64,000 nt of DNA from positions 8,513,381 to 8,577,380 of the forward strand of contig JADWOT020000009.1 in NCBI GenBank assembly GCA_036345935.2, written 5' to 3'. How positions within the stretch are numbered: the stretch's first letter is position 1; every line of letters begins with the position of its first letter. This document shows, piece by piece, positions 37,535 to 49,534 of this stretch. The notes under the pieces were generated by a model. It searched no databases and had not been told where the DNA came from. It saw only the letters and a program-made list of their open reading frames with translations. A program made the translations under genes and the position numbers. This DNA comes from Taenia hydatigena. Lineage: Eukaryota; Platyhelminthes; Cestoda; Cyclophyllidea; Taeniidae.

Positions 37535-39267
37535 TCATTGGAGTCCACTATTTTAAGTTGCCTTTAATGCTTAAGTTTCGATTGTTGACTAAAACAACTG
37601 CAATGACTACAGCATCATTCACTTGCCCCACGCAGGTTTCTATAATTCTCGTGAGTTAGTTCGCAATGGATGCATCACCGCGTTTTACCCTAGACTCTCG
37701 TTTTAGTTCACCGCTTAACCGCGTTAGAGATGGCTATCTTCCTGTGCTAAGGTGACAGGTCCACTTAGTCCACGAGAGTAGTCCGGTGAGCAAAATTATC
37801 CCGGTCAGTATTGTGGCTTTCAAATGTCCATGCACTAAGATTCTGTTCGCATTCAAATAATCCGCCTTCTTGGGGAGAAAACTTCAATTTCCCCCATTTA
37901 CATGGAAGTCAAGTTAAAGTGATTGGCGCTGTGGGAGGCTTAATCGACTAACGCATCAGTGAAATGCTTTAGGTGAGTGGAACACCCACCGGCCTTTCAG
38001 TCTAATCCCGTCCAAATTTGGGTCCTTTTCCCCCAGTACACTGCCCCAGGGTGGGCGCACAAATCTACCGACTTTTCAATAACTCCAAGTTCCTCGTTTT
38101 CAAATCACAACGGTGATGGTAAAGGCGAGTTGACCTTTGCATTATTTGAATAGCACAACAACGCTGAAGTTATTTTTAAAGCTACCATTTAGAGCCGCTG
38201 CTTTTGGTGGCCTAGAACACTATTTTAATGTTTTGTTTGTATCAACTCCGAAAAGCAGAGGCAGATAATGCTCAATTGAAGTTATTCCGCTCTTTCCGAG
38301 TGAGGAAATGCTGAAGCATTTATGCGATTCCCACGATTGATGTGTTATCTAACAATTAATCACTTGATCGGATCCCTTCCTCTTTCAACAGTAAAGCAGC
38401 ATCCCCCGTCATTAACAGTAATTACAACCCAACACTTGCCTTTATTATTCACACCTGTACTGTCTGCTTCTCCACGCCCTGTGCACGGACGTCTTAAGAC
38501 ATACCGTGGATGACCATTATTTGGGATCTTCTTCCAACATCCCAAGTAGTGGAAGTTAATCAGGGACACAGAGGGGCATATAGAAAGCGTACATGACGTA
38601 TCCTCTTTCTTTGAAAGTCCCAACCACATGAACTCCGTTGCTCAGTGTCTCCGACCTTAAAATCCAATCAACCCGATTTCACTAATGGTGGCATAAAATA
38701 TGAACGCAGCGAAGGTGTTTACAGTGCCGTGGAATACAAAAAAACTAATTTGCATAATTGAGAGCCGGTGTGCGAGGGAGGGAGGGAGAGGAAGAGCAAG
38801 GGGGAATGGGTCATTCGGCTTTGGTATGCGGCCACCATTCCCTACGTGAATTTGCTAGTCAAGGCCTTCAAGGTCTACACCGCAGACGAAAGTGTGGATG
38901 TCCCTATGTCCCAATGTTGATTACAAGTCTTGAGCGTATTCACATAAAATTGGTGTCAGGGCTGTGTTTTTGAACCTCACTTCTGCCGAGGAGTTTGGTG
39001 CCTTGTTAACGCCGTTTTTAATTCACCGGCAGCGCATAATGTTAATGCAGGTGAGTAAACGTCTCGCAGCAACTTATTTGGTACAACCAAATGGCATGTT
39101 TTGCTTTTATTTCCTCCTTATAGCCGAGAAACGGATGTGTATCACTAAGTTTATTTGTGAATGATTGTACAATTTTCCGTCATAGCTTGTAATAAAATTT
39201 GCTATGATTAGGAGTAGAATTATCTCTTGATCGAGAACATCAAAGAGGAAGAGTCAACACCTGCATA

Positions 39268-39303
39268 TCCTCCTCCTCCTCCTCCTCCTCCTCCTCCTCC
39301 TCT
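39268..39303. repeat. (TCC)n trinucleotide repeat
   Basis: About twelve TCC units, the longest perfect trinucleotide run in the window. Confidence 0.95.
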
Positions 39304-40318
39304 TCCTAAATAAAGGCATGCAATCGTCTTGTTGTACTGATTTACTTAAAGATGCACAAATTTAGCTAGAAAGTAGCAGAGGTTTAACAGAGAATTGCTC
39401 AAAATTTTAAAAAAGCGTTTTAGTGTACAAGCTATGAGTCGCACAAGGCATCATTCCCACGTCTCCGAAGTTGCTTTTACGCTTTTATCATGATATCCAG
39501 CTCCAACCGATCTATTTTCATGCACATTAAGTAATGTATTGAAGTTGTTGTTGGATTACACTCATTGAATTTGCCCGACTACTCCTTGCCTCCTTTTCCA
39601 ACTGGCCAGTCTATGCCGAATCAAAAAAAACAAGTCATTCTTGCGTGGGTGTACGTGATTAGATGTCTATTTTGCAAAAAAGTTCTGCCCTATTTATGGT
39701 TGAACGTGGTCCTTCCTACCAAACTGTGCATTCAATCACCTGCTAAGGTGAATGGGGCACCGCGAGTTGCATGTTGCTTAAACGCGTGGAATCATTGAGG
39801 CTCAGGCTCAGTGTAGCAAAAAAAAAATAAACTTCTTGTGAATCAATCGGAGCGACAAGAAGAAGATGACATTCGCTGACGTGTTTTTAAGCCAGGAGCA
39901 CGGGATCTTGAAGCGCCCACCGTCTGGAACAAGTTGTAGTCTCATTAGGAGCCCACTAGTACAATCAAACGAGGAGAATATCGGAAAGTCATGCTTTCCA
40001 AGCCTAAATGCAACCATAGCTACAGATCCGACTCGAGTTTGTCCCAAGTTACTGGATTTTGTAAAAATTGTATCCCTTTCATTCCCTTATCAAAAGCTCT
40101 AGTCCACCCCATTGTTAAGTGCGATAAAATTGGAGCAATTTTGGAGAGTGCTCAACTTTCGCGTTGCCACTATCACAGCCGACAGCGCCATGGTTTGTTG
40201 GAGTGTTCCGCGGAGGCTGGACAGGGCTCCTTCCAGCCGAACCCGTCTGCATTGTATCAATCCAAAACAAGTGAACTATTGTTGTGAAGTAAAGGAGTTT
40301 TTCAAGGGGACACATTTA

Positions 40319-40564
40319 TCATAGTAATTGGTGCTGGCATATGGCGCGGGCTCGTGTATTTCCGCCCATCTTCAACGCCGATTTCGGCCCACTTTTTTCG
40401 TCAGTATAGACTGTGTTCAGGTTGTTCAAAACCAATTCTACTGTTTGATTGATATCCGGGTCAAAATGGATGAAAGGGATGTAGAGGTAGTCTTTTAACG
40501 CTTCCATATCCCTTTCTTCATAAAAATTGCTCCATTCTAGCGCCCCGACATCAACTCTTACCAT
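40319..40564 (-). CDS. Weak candidate open frame, unknown
   Basis: 81 codons from ATG 40564 with an acceptor-like GTAGCAG just upstream. The composition is plausible for a protein (GALEWSNFYEERDMEALKDY, then PDINQTVELVLNNLN), but there is no neighbouring exon, no bias in third bases and no family resemblance. It may be chance. Confidence 0.2.
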   Translation of the reverse strand: MVRVDVGALEWSNFYEERDMEALKDYLYIPFIHFDPDINQTVELVLNNLNTVYTDEKSGPKSALKMGGNTRARAICQHQLL

Positions 40565-43500
40565 CTCTGCTACTTAATGAATGACTCCAATTTAGTCCTA
40601 ATTGGTAGCGCTTCCCAAATTTTTGAGTTTTCAAGACATAACATTGACTATCAATTGAGTTGGGCGTGAACGCTTAGGCACACAGGGGCGATTTTCCAGT
40701 GGCGAATGGATTTCAACGCCTCCTTAGAGCTACTTCTGTTGCTAAGATTTACTTACCATGACATCCGAGTAGGCTTACTGGCCCTCCGCACAACCTATTC
40801 CCACAGCCTACAGACATTCCAATTACCAGGATTCGCTTTTAAAAACAAAACTCGCATTTCTTTGCCCTCGTCCACCATTTCACCAGCAAAACCTCCTGCA
40901 CTCAATGCCCAATTAACCTACTATTTTTTGTACTGCCAGCATATACACTGCCGTGACAGACAATATTCTTGCCCTGCTTCAGCTAAAAAAAACAATTTTG
41001 TCTGATCTAACAAATGATAATTTCGTGAGGAAAGCACTGATGGATAAAATTTCCCATATTTGATTGTAGTTGCTTGCCCGCTTAAATTCACGGCCGTTTG
41101 ATTAATGTGTCCACCTTTTTCGTCATAGGTCCAAATATCCACAGAGACAAAGAATGCACAAACCGTGAGAAAAATGGCATGAATGTTCAATATTCTGCTT
41201 AAAATATTCAAATTGTCAGAGTCTAATCCGTTAATGTTGTATTTGTGGCTTTGGTGCTTTTCCTTTCCCCCATTGTGACGAACAGTCATTCACATTTCAG
41301 TGAATACTTTGACCGCTTTCCTGGTGTCACTCTGCGCCAACTCATACAGCTCAAACTCCATTCCGGCTACCGTTCAAGTCTACCAATGGATTAATTTGTC
41401 CACTGAGAGAGAAGCTACCAGCTACAGTCCGGAAATATGGATGCGGTTTTGTCTGACCCCCACATTCATCATTGTGTAGAAGCTACGTTATTGTTGATTT
41501 CCCAGTGGTAAAATGGCTACTTATGCTCATCCTATCTGATTACCCAACCTCAATGCATAATAGGCTTCGCTTCTCTTTGTGTGTGAATTCGAGTGTTAAT
41601 GTAGGGACAATCGTAATCTGTTAACTCAAAGCTATCCAAAAACTGACGAAATGAATAAAATCACTTGCAACCAATGTACCCAGTTTAGGCGACTAAAAAC
41701 AGCTAAATTGGCATCTCGTCTAATTGCTTCTAGACACTTTCACGAGGGCTGGTAATGTATGCAGCCGCGTGGATAAGTGTGCATAGCATCGAGAGGGAAT
41801 ATGAGAGTAAGGTAAGAGCCTACCGATATCACAGAAGGGTTGCGAGTGGAGAAGGGATTAGAAATAAAGTCCAGACGCGGAAGTGCGGAGACCAGATGTT
41901 GAGGCAATTAGTAGCCACAACGACAACGCCGTTTAGAGGTAGCCAGTTGAGCCTCTCCTCCCTCCTGATTGGCTGGTGAGCTGAGTCCAAAATTCATTCT
42001 CTTTGCGAGAGAGGGAGGGCGAGAAGTCATACCTAATATCCGGTTGCGCTCTAACGGGACCTTCATCTGTACATAACGCGGAAGTGTTAAGGTCACTTAA
42101 GGCAAAATTGAGGCGTCATTACTGAAGGTCTATAATGGCTCAAGGATCTCCAGATCACCCCCTTCCAGCCTTCTTTCTCTCGTCTCATCTCAACGCTCTT
42201 GCATTCCATATTGACATTATAACTGGCGAAGCTATAAACATAAATCTGGCCAAAATTTCGCAGTGCTTCACTGCAACACTTAATCGAAGTGGCATAAATT
42301 TTCGGGGCTCAAAATTAATTTTTATTGGTAAAGTTATGCATATTTTTAGATGTTAGCAATGTGGCACTGAAGTCTCGCACTTGTTTTCTTACTGGTCGCT
42401 ACGGTGAAATTGGCGTTTCCGGCCATTCAAATGTACTCGAAAACTGGAAATAGGTGCCAATTTGAGAAAGTAGTTTTCCATCCATACAAATAGCTTTTTT
42501 TTAAAGCACTGGCAGGATAGGGGAGCACGACTGAGATGGTTAGTGCAATCCCAACAAAAGTAAATTTAACTCTGGAAGTTCTTGAGGGTCAAATAAATCT
42601 CCATTTTACTTCCCTCCCCATGTGAGCAAGAGGCGGTTTTTGCCATTCACACAACATCTGACACTCTTTGGAGACACAGTTGGCAAGCATGTGAACAGTG
42701 TTAAAATAAGGAAAAAACACTTCCATTGTGATGCATCTTCTTTTCCCTGATGGGCTAACCTCATTTGAACATCAACAAAAACATCTTTACGCTTCCTCTA
42801 AGCTATTTATTCTAACAAGGATAACGATGGAACAAATAAGTTGTTTTTTGAATTGCAAGCTCAGCTTTCTGTTGGCCGTGCTAGGCTCAACAATTAATGT
42901 ATGCTAGCAGCGTTTAAACCAACTTGATTTGGACAAAAGGGCGGAGAAATTGGTCCTTATTGAGGCTTAAGCCATCTAACCCCGGAACATATCGCTGTTA
43001 CTATATTCTACCAGGTCTAAGGTTTGTCTTCACGTCAAATTAAGGGGATTTACGCATGGTTGCTCCCTTACAGACCACTTGGAAAGACTTTTGCCATCAG
43101 GTCAAGCTGTTCTCCCGCCAGTTCATACATTCTGGAGTAAACTGAAGTGCAAATCCGTGTGTGTTTTTACCCCCAATTTATTGCACTAAATAAGAGAATT
43201 TTTAGAAGAAATAACTATACAAAAAGGGGGCTTGTCTAGCATGAATCTTGATAGGAGCCATCCTCCCGCGCTTTTTTATTACCCCGAGGAAACTTCGCCC
43301 TGTGATTTGAGAGATGGCTTATAATAGCGCATGGATTGTGCCAGTTTTTGTCTTTATTTTGATAGATTTACGTCAAGAAAGAAGGTGATGTGTGCACTCT
43401 TATTCAAGAGGCGTGAAATTTATAATTTACAATGGTCTTAATAAGACAGCGAATAATTTGCCATCGACTTTAAGAGCAATGGCTGATATTTTTAGCTAAA

Positions 43501-45730
43501 TTATCTCACAGATTTGAAAAAAACTTGTTGTATTTTGCGATTTTATTTATTGAAAGCTACATGGACTCCTTCAATTAAACCTCTACCAGATGTGCTTGAA
43601 ATGAACCTCCATTCACTCAGTGGTGGTGGCAGACAGTGTTACCCGCTTAATGTTTTCACAAGCACTGGGTCCTTGCAATTGCCGCAAATTAAAAAAGGCA
43701 ATTTCCATGAATGAAAATTGTTTATGGCCGGTTGAGCGGCGATTTGGTCTGGCGCACTGGCGAATCCTCACCACATTTTCGCTGGCTAAATACAATTAGT
43801 CTTGTCACCGAGGCTTGAGCTCAGTTTCCTGGTTGGACACAAAACCAACCGGCATCCCCTGTATAATTTGACACCAAATGCCGATGTCAGAGGCAGCTTA
43901 CTTGCACATTTTTTTGTCAAAATTCACAATTTTCGTTCTTCTTCATTTAAATTTTCACACTTCTTTTTCGCCGAATTGCGCAGAACATGAACTTGAAGGT
44001 ATAAAAGCACCGTATTTGAAACTCTGATGCCTAGTTAATCTGTCTAAAAGAAGCACTCAACGCCTAAATGGGTAAGAAATTTGTTCTTCACAGGCTGTCA
44101 ACCGATTAAACAAGTGTGGGATGTTGGTTTTCGGGATGAGCAGTTCGACTGGATTGAGGGGCGTGAGACAGCGTGGTAGGGCAGTTTGTTTTGTGTAGCC
44201 ACGTATTGTTTGCATACCGGTAGCCCTTTACCTCGTCGGCCCTTCTGCTATCCCATCATGGCGCCAGCTGACACTCTGAGTGCTTTTTCTCTTCAGTGGA
44301 GCAAGATTCTTGCTTCAGCCTTAGGTCGTAAAAGTAGCAGTTGATTAGTTTACACCTCACGTTGGTGGAGGGTGATTTTGCTCGAAATTTTGGAGATTTT
44401 GCATTGCAAAATCCATATGGACTGAGATTTTGATCAGAGAAGTTTGCCGACACCACTGTCTTCCACCATCCACTGGTACATAATAAATTTGAGAGTGCTA
44501 TAAAAGAGGACTGTAACAAAGTTTATCGCTGATTGAAGCACTATGGTTTTGTACAGGCCACGTAATACCGGGTGCAGCACTGGACAGTCCTGCTCCCCAG
44601 TTTATGCCTCACACCAATAAAGTGTTTCCATTTTATGAGTCCTTAACGTGAACAGTTAGTGTAGCATCAACAAGCGGACCGAAAACAACAAAAGCTAGAA
44701 ACAGTTTCGTAATCTTCCTAATTAAGTGTGTGTTGCATGACTGAATGCCTCCAGAGGGGTATTCAAACGCTCTCACCACAGTGAAATGGGGAGAAAGGGG
44801 CAGAATGCCTTTCGCTCATTTTTAATTTACCACTAGACGACTCGTTCCCAAGTCATTCATCATCAAGACAGTTTGAGGAGCAGCGTTAGTTCAATTTTTT
44901 CTATGCTGCCTATTTAATTACTTTTTTGTGCACCTTTGTAATGCCATGGCAGCGAAAAAACTCCACAAATGGCTGCAGCTTCAGCGATCACGACGAGCTA
45001 CGTGCTGAGGCTCTATTACAGAAGAGCATCCACCACGATAAAGCAAAATTCATTAACTAAGAGTGCATGAATTTTTTTCCAGGTTATCTTTTCAAGCTTC
45101 AACATGTCCTGGTACACAACCACTTCATTGTCCCTACCTTGATAGATGGTTTCCTGTTTATGATAAAGTGACATGGATTTTTCCTTCCCCTTTATCTAGA
45201 TTGGAGTGAGGTGCTTTTCTCTGAGCATTTTTCCACTGCATGTCACCTGCGCCATAAAAAAGGAGCATGAAAAAATGGCGCGCCCTCGGATCTCGTGTCA
45301 TTGGGAGACCTGGAATAACTATAAATTAGGGACGTTTTAATAGACGCAATTAATGTCTAATTCGAGCCTCAGGAACCGTTGCCACCTCAGGATTTAATTT
45401 CTGTGTAATATTTTGCGACATTGCCTGTAATTTAAGTGTTGGCGGATTTGGTGAGTGTAGGGTAACTTCTATTTCCTTTTGCCTCTCTTTCCATTGCTAA
45501 CAGATTAAACTTCCGTTTACCTGCAAGTGTACATTTGTCCACCTAAGATAGTGATCGCAACTTCAATTGACCAAAAGGCGGTTTCAATTTTCTGCGAGTG
45601 GAAACCTCTTTGGCATGATTCACTTTGATTGTGATGAAACTGCGAATCGACAGTCTTTGGCCATGTTTTCGTGTGAACCGTACAAAATTTCAAGGTGACT
45701 TTCCCTTGGAAACGTTTTGCTAATTGTACA

Positions 45731-45760
45731 CTCCCTCCCTCCCTCTCTCTCTCTCCTCCC
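45731..45760. repeat. CTCC/CT pyrimidine tract
   Basis: CCCT units followed by a CT run. It makes the minus-strand open frame through it rich in Arg, Glu and Gly, which I treat as spurious. Confidence 0.8.
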
Positions 45761-47230
45761 CACAGCGAATGTTTTACCACTTTGAGAGAAGAAAAGTGAG
45801 AGGAACGTCTTTGTGAACTCAATTGATGCTTGACATGTTTGATAGGTTATGCTGCACGACATGATACATCGCAAGCAATTCGCCACTAAATTCACCGTTT
45901 AATGCGTGCAATCATTTTGCTAGGCTTCTCTGTTTTATGCTCAATTTCTCCTTGGAATCACCTCGCTTTTTGCGCACTTTAAAATAATTAAAATTAATTT
46001 TGGAAGTGTTAAAGTGCAGTGGCTTGAGTTTTCCCGGCCCAGCCCTCTGATTGGTCGGTTATTTTTATTACAGTTTCCTTGATGAATTGAACCTCTCGTA
46101 ATAACAGGTTCCTGTACAACTTAATGGACGTCAAAGGCCCATCTGCCGCTTTGAAGATTTCGTTTATGAAGTCGAATGTGAGCCTTACCTCAAGCAACAA
46201 AGTAAAACACATGCCGTTGTGGTCACTTGTGCCGTAGGAATTATCTTTGGGTATTTAGCAGATTTTTTATGCTTCCTTTGTTATTAAAGACTTGAAAGCA
46301 ATTTTCAATTAAGCGCTTTGTAAAAGTGCTTAATGCTTCTTAAGTAGCTCATAAAATTTCACAATTTGGTTCATTTCTGAAGTTGCAACTCATCCTATTG
46401 AGAATAGACCTGTAACTGTCCACGTTTTGTTTTTGGTGGATGCTTTGAAGCCACCTTCACGAAACCTCTTTACTTACGCATGGCAAGTTTTTTCGTTGCG
46501 CTGACCGCGAAACAGAACTGCCAGTCGAGGAGGCAGGGCCAGCGTCGCACAAGAGCGTGTCAAACACATTTTACAGTTTGTGGCATTGTGGTTGTCACAG
46601 ATTTGCTAAAAGTTGAGCTAACTTCGCCAAGTTCCCTTCCTTCTTTACTCAATTTACTTTCTAATTAGCCTAGGAAATGCGTTTTGCATGTCAAGTCTTT
46701 GATTATTGCGCCAGATTGGGCTTCTTTGCATGATTTGCTTCCTCATTTATTAGTTAAATTTTATCATTTTGACGTATGCCGTGTTGTTATACAATTACTT
46801 TTTTGGCCAAAAGAACTTTACTTTCGAACGATATGCGCAGTATGGATAGCGCGCTACTCCTGGTTTACGATTGAAGCCTAGCGAGATCGCGGGCGGTACT
46901 TTGCGCACTGACAGAGTCTCCTCGCATTTCGGAATCTCCAAGAGTTCATGTTTTACCAGAAAATGGGTTTCATTTGCACCTATCTCGTGACTTCGGTTGA
47001 AGTATGCACAACCTTTTGTATGCTCCCTGGGGCTGAAAGTACATGCACAAAAAAGGTCAAGTCAAACCAGGGTGAATTTGGGTATTTGTTGCAATCGTTG
47101 AAGAGACGTACTTTCTTTTGGAAAAAGGAACAATTAAATGCTGTGTTGCAGCTTTGAAGCACAGTTGATAAGGGTTGCGTTACTATGAGCGGCATTCATT
47201 TAAGGCTTTAATTCTTTCGTGAATTAAAGG

Positions 47231-47267
47231 AGTTCTACCTTACTGTGGACCATCATTACGAATTATG
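47231..47267 (+). repeat. 37-bp short repeat R2, copy 1
   Basis: A 37-nt unit starting agttctaccttactgtgg and ending acgaattatg. It recurs at 48558-48594 in the same orientation with one difference. Copy 1 is preceded immediately by a perfect 9-bp hairpin, CTTTAATTC-tttcgt-GAATTAAAG (47206-47229); copy 2 is not. Confidence 0.75.
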
Positions 47268-48557
47268 CCGGAGTGGTCATTTAGTCCACATCCTCCTTCA
47301 GGTCCCATTTAGTTCATTTGTCCAGCTAACTGTAAGGTCTAAAACTTTTTCTCCACCTGTGTTCTAATGCTCGGAAGCTTTGACTCAAGTCATGCCCACT
47401 GGAAAGTGGCTTCCGCAGAACTGTAACTCCGCCATATTTTGGTCGCACAAACTTTTTGCTGGGATAGAAGTGTCTATTTTGCTTACGCAGAGTCTTAAAC
47501 GAGAAAATGGTCAACTTAATATGCCTTGATAATCTGCTCTGTCTGGCTTGTTCAAGCTCGTGGTTTGGGTCGACTGTGGTTCCAGAAGATGTCTGCGCGT
47601 GTATGGATGCGTCTGTTAAAGGGATGAAATTTAACTTCAGGGACTGCAGGATAATTTACCTATGGCTCTGTGTGAAGTCACAAAGCTGTTCCCTTTTGAT
47701 GCTCTTTCAGATTGATTGATAAGCAATGGAATGGCTGCTTGACACCTTGGATTACCTAAAACGTCGCATTCAAAGTGAGAAATGCTGGAAGCATCGAACT
47801 CGTCTATGCATTCACAAGTAGGAGTAGACGGGATTTAACTCTCCATTAAAACAGAATGCTGAGGCATTTAGTCGAAGAAAAGATGCAGTCTGTGTTTTAT
47901 AGCATGGTGTCCTGGCAGTCGCTTAATAGGTGTAGGCTGTGTATAAATCCACGCATGAGTGTTTGTGTAGTACGAGCTGAGAGTGCTATAAAGAATTAGA
48001 CTTTTTGGCCACTATAAATGTGCGCCTGGTCTTGGTCAAAAGTCCATAGAGCAGCAGCCCATTCCCAGGGTTGACTACTGGTATTAATCCTTTCGAGAAT
48101 TTGCTTTTTAAAGCACGATTACACTATACCTCAGAGCACGATCACATGCATTTGTTCGGACACTGTATCAGTGAAATTTGGTAAATAACTTCTCCATGAA
48201 ATGGAAGAAATGTGGCATTTTGAAAATAAGGTTGACAACAATTGCAATTAGTGACCTAAGAGATGCTCCTTCCATTGTCAACTCCACGCAAACATAAACG
48301 CGAGTTGGAATAATTCAGGGAGCACCCGTGTGCGTGCGATATGGACATGAAAAGTCCTTTCAATTGATTTAGGTTCTAATAATGCATTTCTTTTTCCACC
48401 TCGTCCATTACAAACATCAGGATTGGCCTTCTCGACTGTGCACATGGTGAATGGAATCAAAGGTCTTCTTTTGGTGGGTAATTAGATCGCGCTCCCAATG
48501 TAATAGACGTGATACTTATGCGAAACTGATTGATTGTTGCCGATTGTACGGCAATAG

Positions 48558-48594
48558 AGTTCTACCTTACTGTGGATCATCATTACGAATTATG
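48558..48594 (+). repeat. 37-bp short repeat R2, copy 2
   Basis: 36 of 37 bases match copy 1, located 1.3 kb away in direct orientation. Flanks do not match. Confidence 0.75.
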
Positions 48595-49317
48595 TGGCAA
48601 TTTGACTATTTGTTTATCCATTTCTACTAAGTTTCGTGGGCGGCTAGTCCTTTGAGTCAAATTAGTAGCCCTTCGTCTTACAAATTCTGCTCTAGTATTG
48701 GATCTTTTTCGTCTTCAGGAAAGGCCTGGAACGCCGAATTGATGACATCTATTCCAATTTCCATTATTGAATACCAACACTTAACGGGACGGAAGAAAGA
48801 CCTGTGAAATGGATGAACGAATTCGCAAAGACACCCAACGGAGAGATTAAAAATGACTTCTGCTTTTAGCATCTACTCAGTCCTCTGTTCTATAGACAAG
48901 CTGTTAACAACTGAGGCAACGCAAGATTTGTACCATCTGGGGACGTCTTTATTGAGCCTTTTCCGGTACTTGCACAGTGAAATTAATCGGGCGAACACGT
49001 CATGGCTCCTCCACATCCCTACTAGATAAACAGAATTCAGACGGATATGCCTGGGCAGCACTAAAGTTATCGAAAGTGGCAATTAAAAAATTGCCGTGAC
49101 CACTTGCCTTTACAAAAGTGTTTTGAACTCCCACCTTTTTTAAGGAACTACTTTCAGACTAGTGCTCTTACGGTTAGTGTTGGACACGTGCACATGTCCC
49201 CTTCCCCACTGCATTTCCCAAGCTGGACGAAACTCCAGATCCGGTCTATTTGCTAAGGGTGATCAGTAAAGTTGTGATTAGTAGCATTCTTAGTTGAGCT
49301 CAAATTCGATGACTGGT

Positions 49318-49534
49318 GGGGTTGGTTCGTGGATAACGTTTTCATGCCTGACGCAGAAGGTTGACCAAAGGGAGCGCCGGGGACGACGCTCAAAAAAATG
49401 GGGGCTTCATTATAGTTTACTTATTCGTTCAAATCTTCAGTTCGATTTTGTGAACTCTTGAGAGTCCGTATCTGCACTCCATCTGGATGGCGCGGCCTTT
49501 TATGCCATGCCGATAGTCCCCAGCTCTTCTGTAC
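49318..49534 (+). repeat. Dispersed repeat R1, third copy
   Basis: Matches the 26540-26732 copy: ggttggttc, tgacgcagaaggttgacca, a hairpin GAGCGCC-ggggac-GACGCTC (49372-49391, one mismatched pair) and the ctccatctggatggc segment. It ends agctcttctgtac as does the 25932 copy. Confidence 0.65.

Noticed and set aside
40921..41289. Minus-strand frame with FFVSVDIWTYDEKGG, reminiscent of the ADAM metalloprotease strand before the zinc site
   Set aside because: No donor in place, no zinc motif exon (HExxHxxGxxH) found nearby, no third-base bias; the likeness is a few residues.
45517..45822. Minus-strand frame of 101 codons ending near TGCAG|GTAAAC
   Set aside because: Half of it is translated from a CT-rich tract; no partner exons and no family resemblance.
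48678..49082. Two consecutive minus-strand open frames in the same frame, separated by one stop codon
   Set aside because: Considered as a pseudogene with one stop, but neither half resembles a known protein and the length is within chance.
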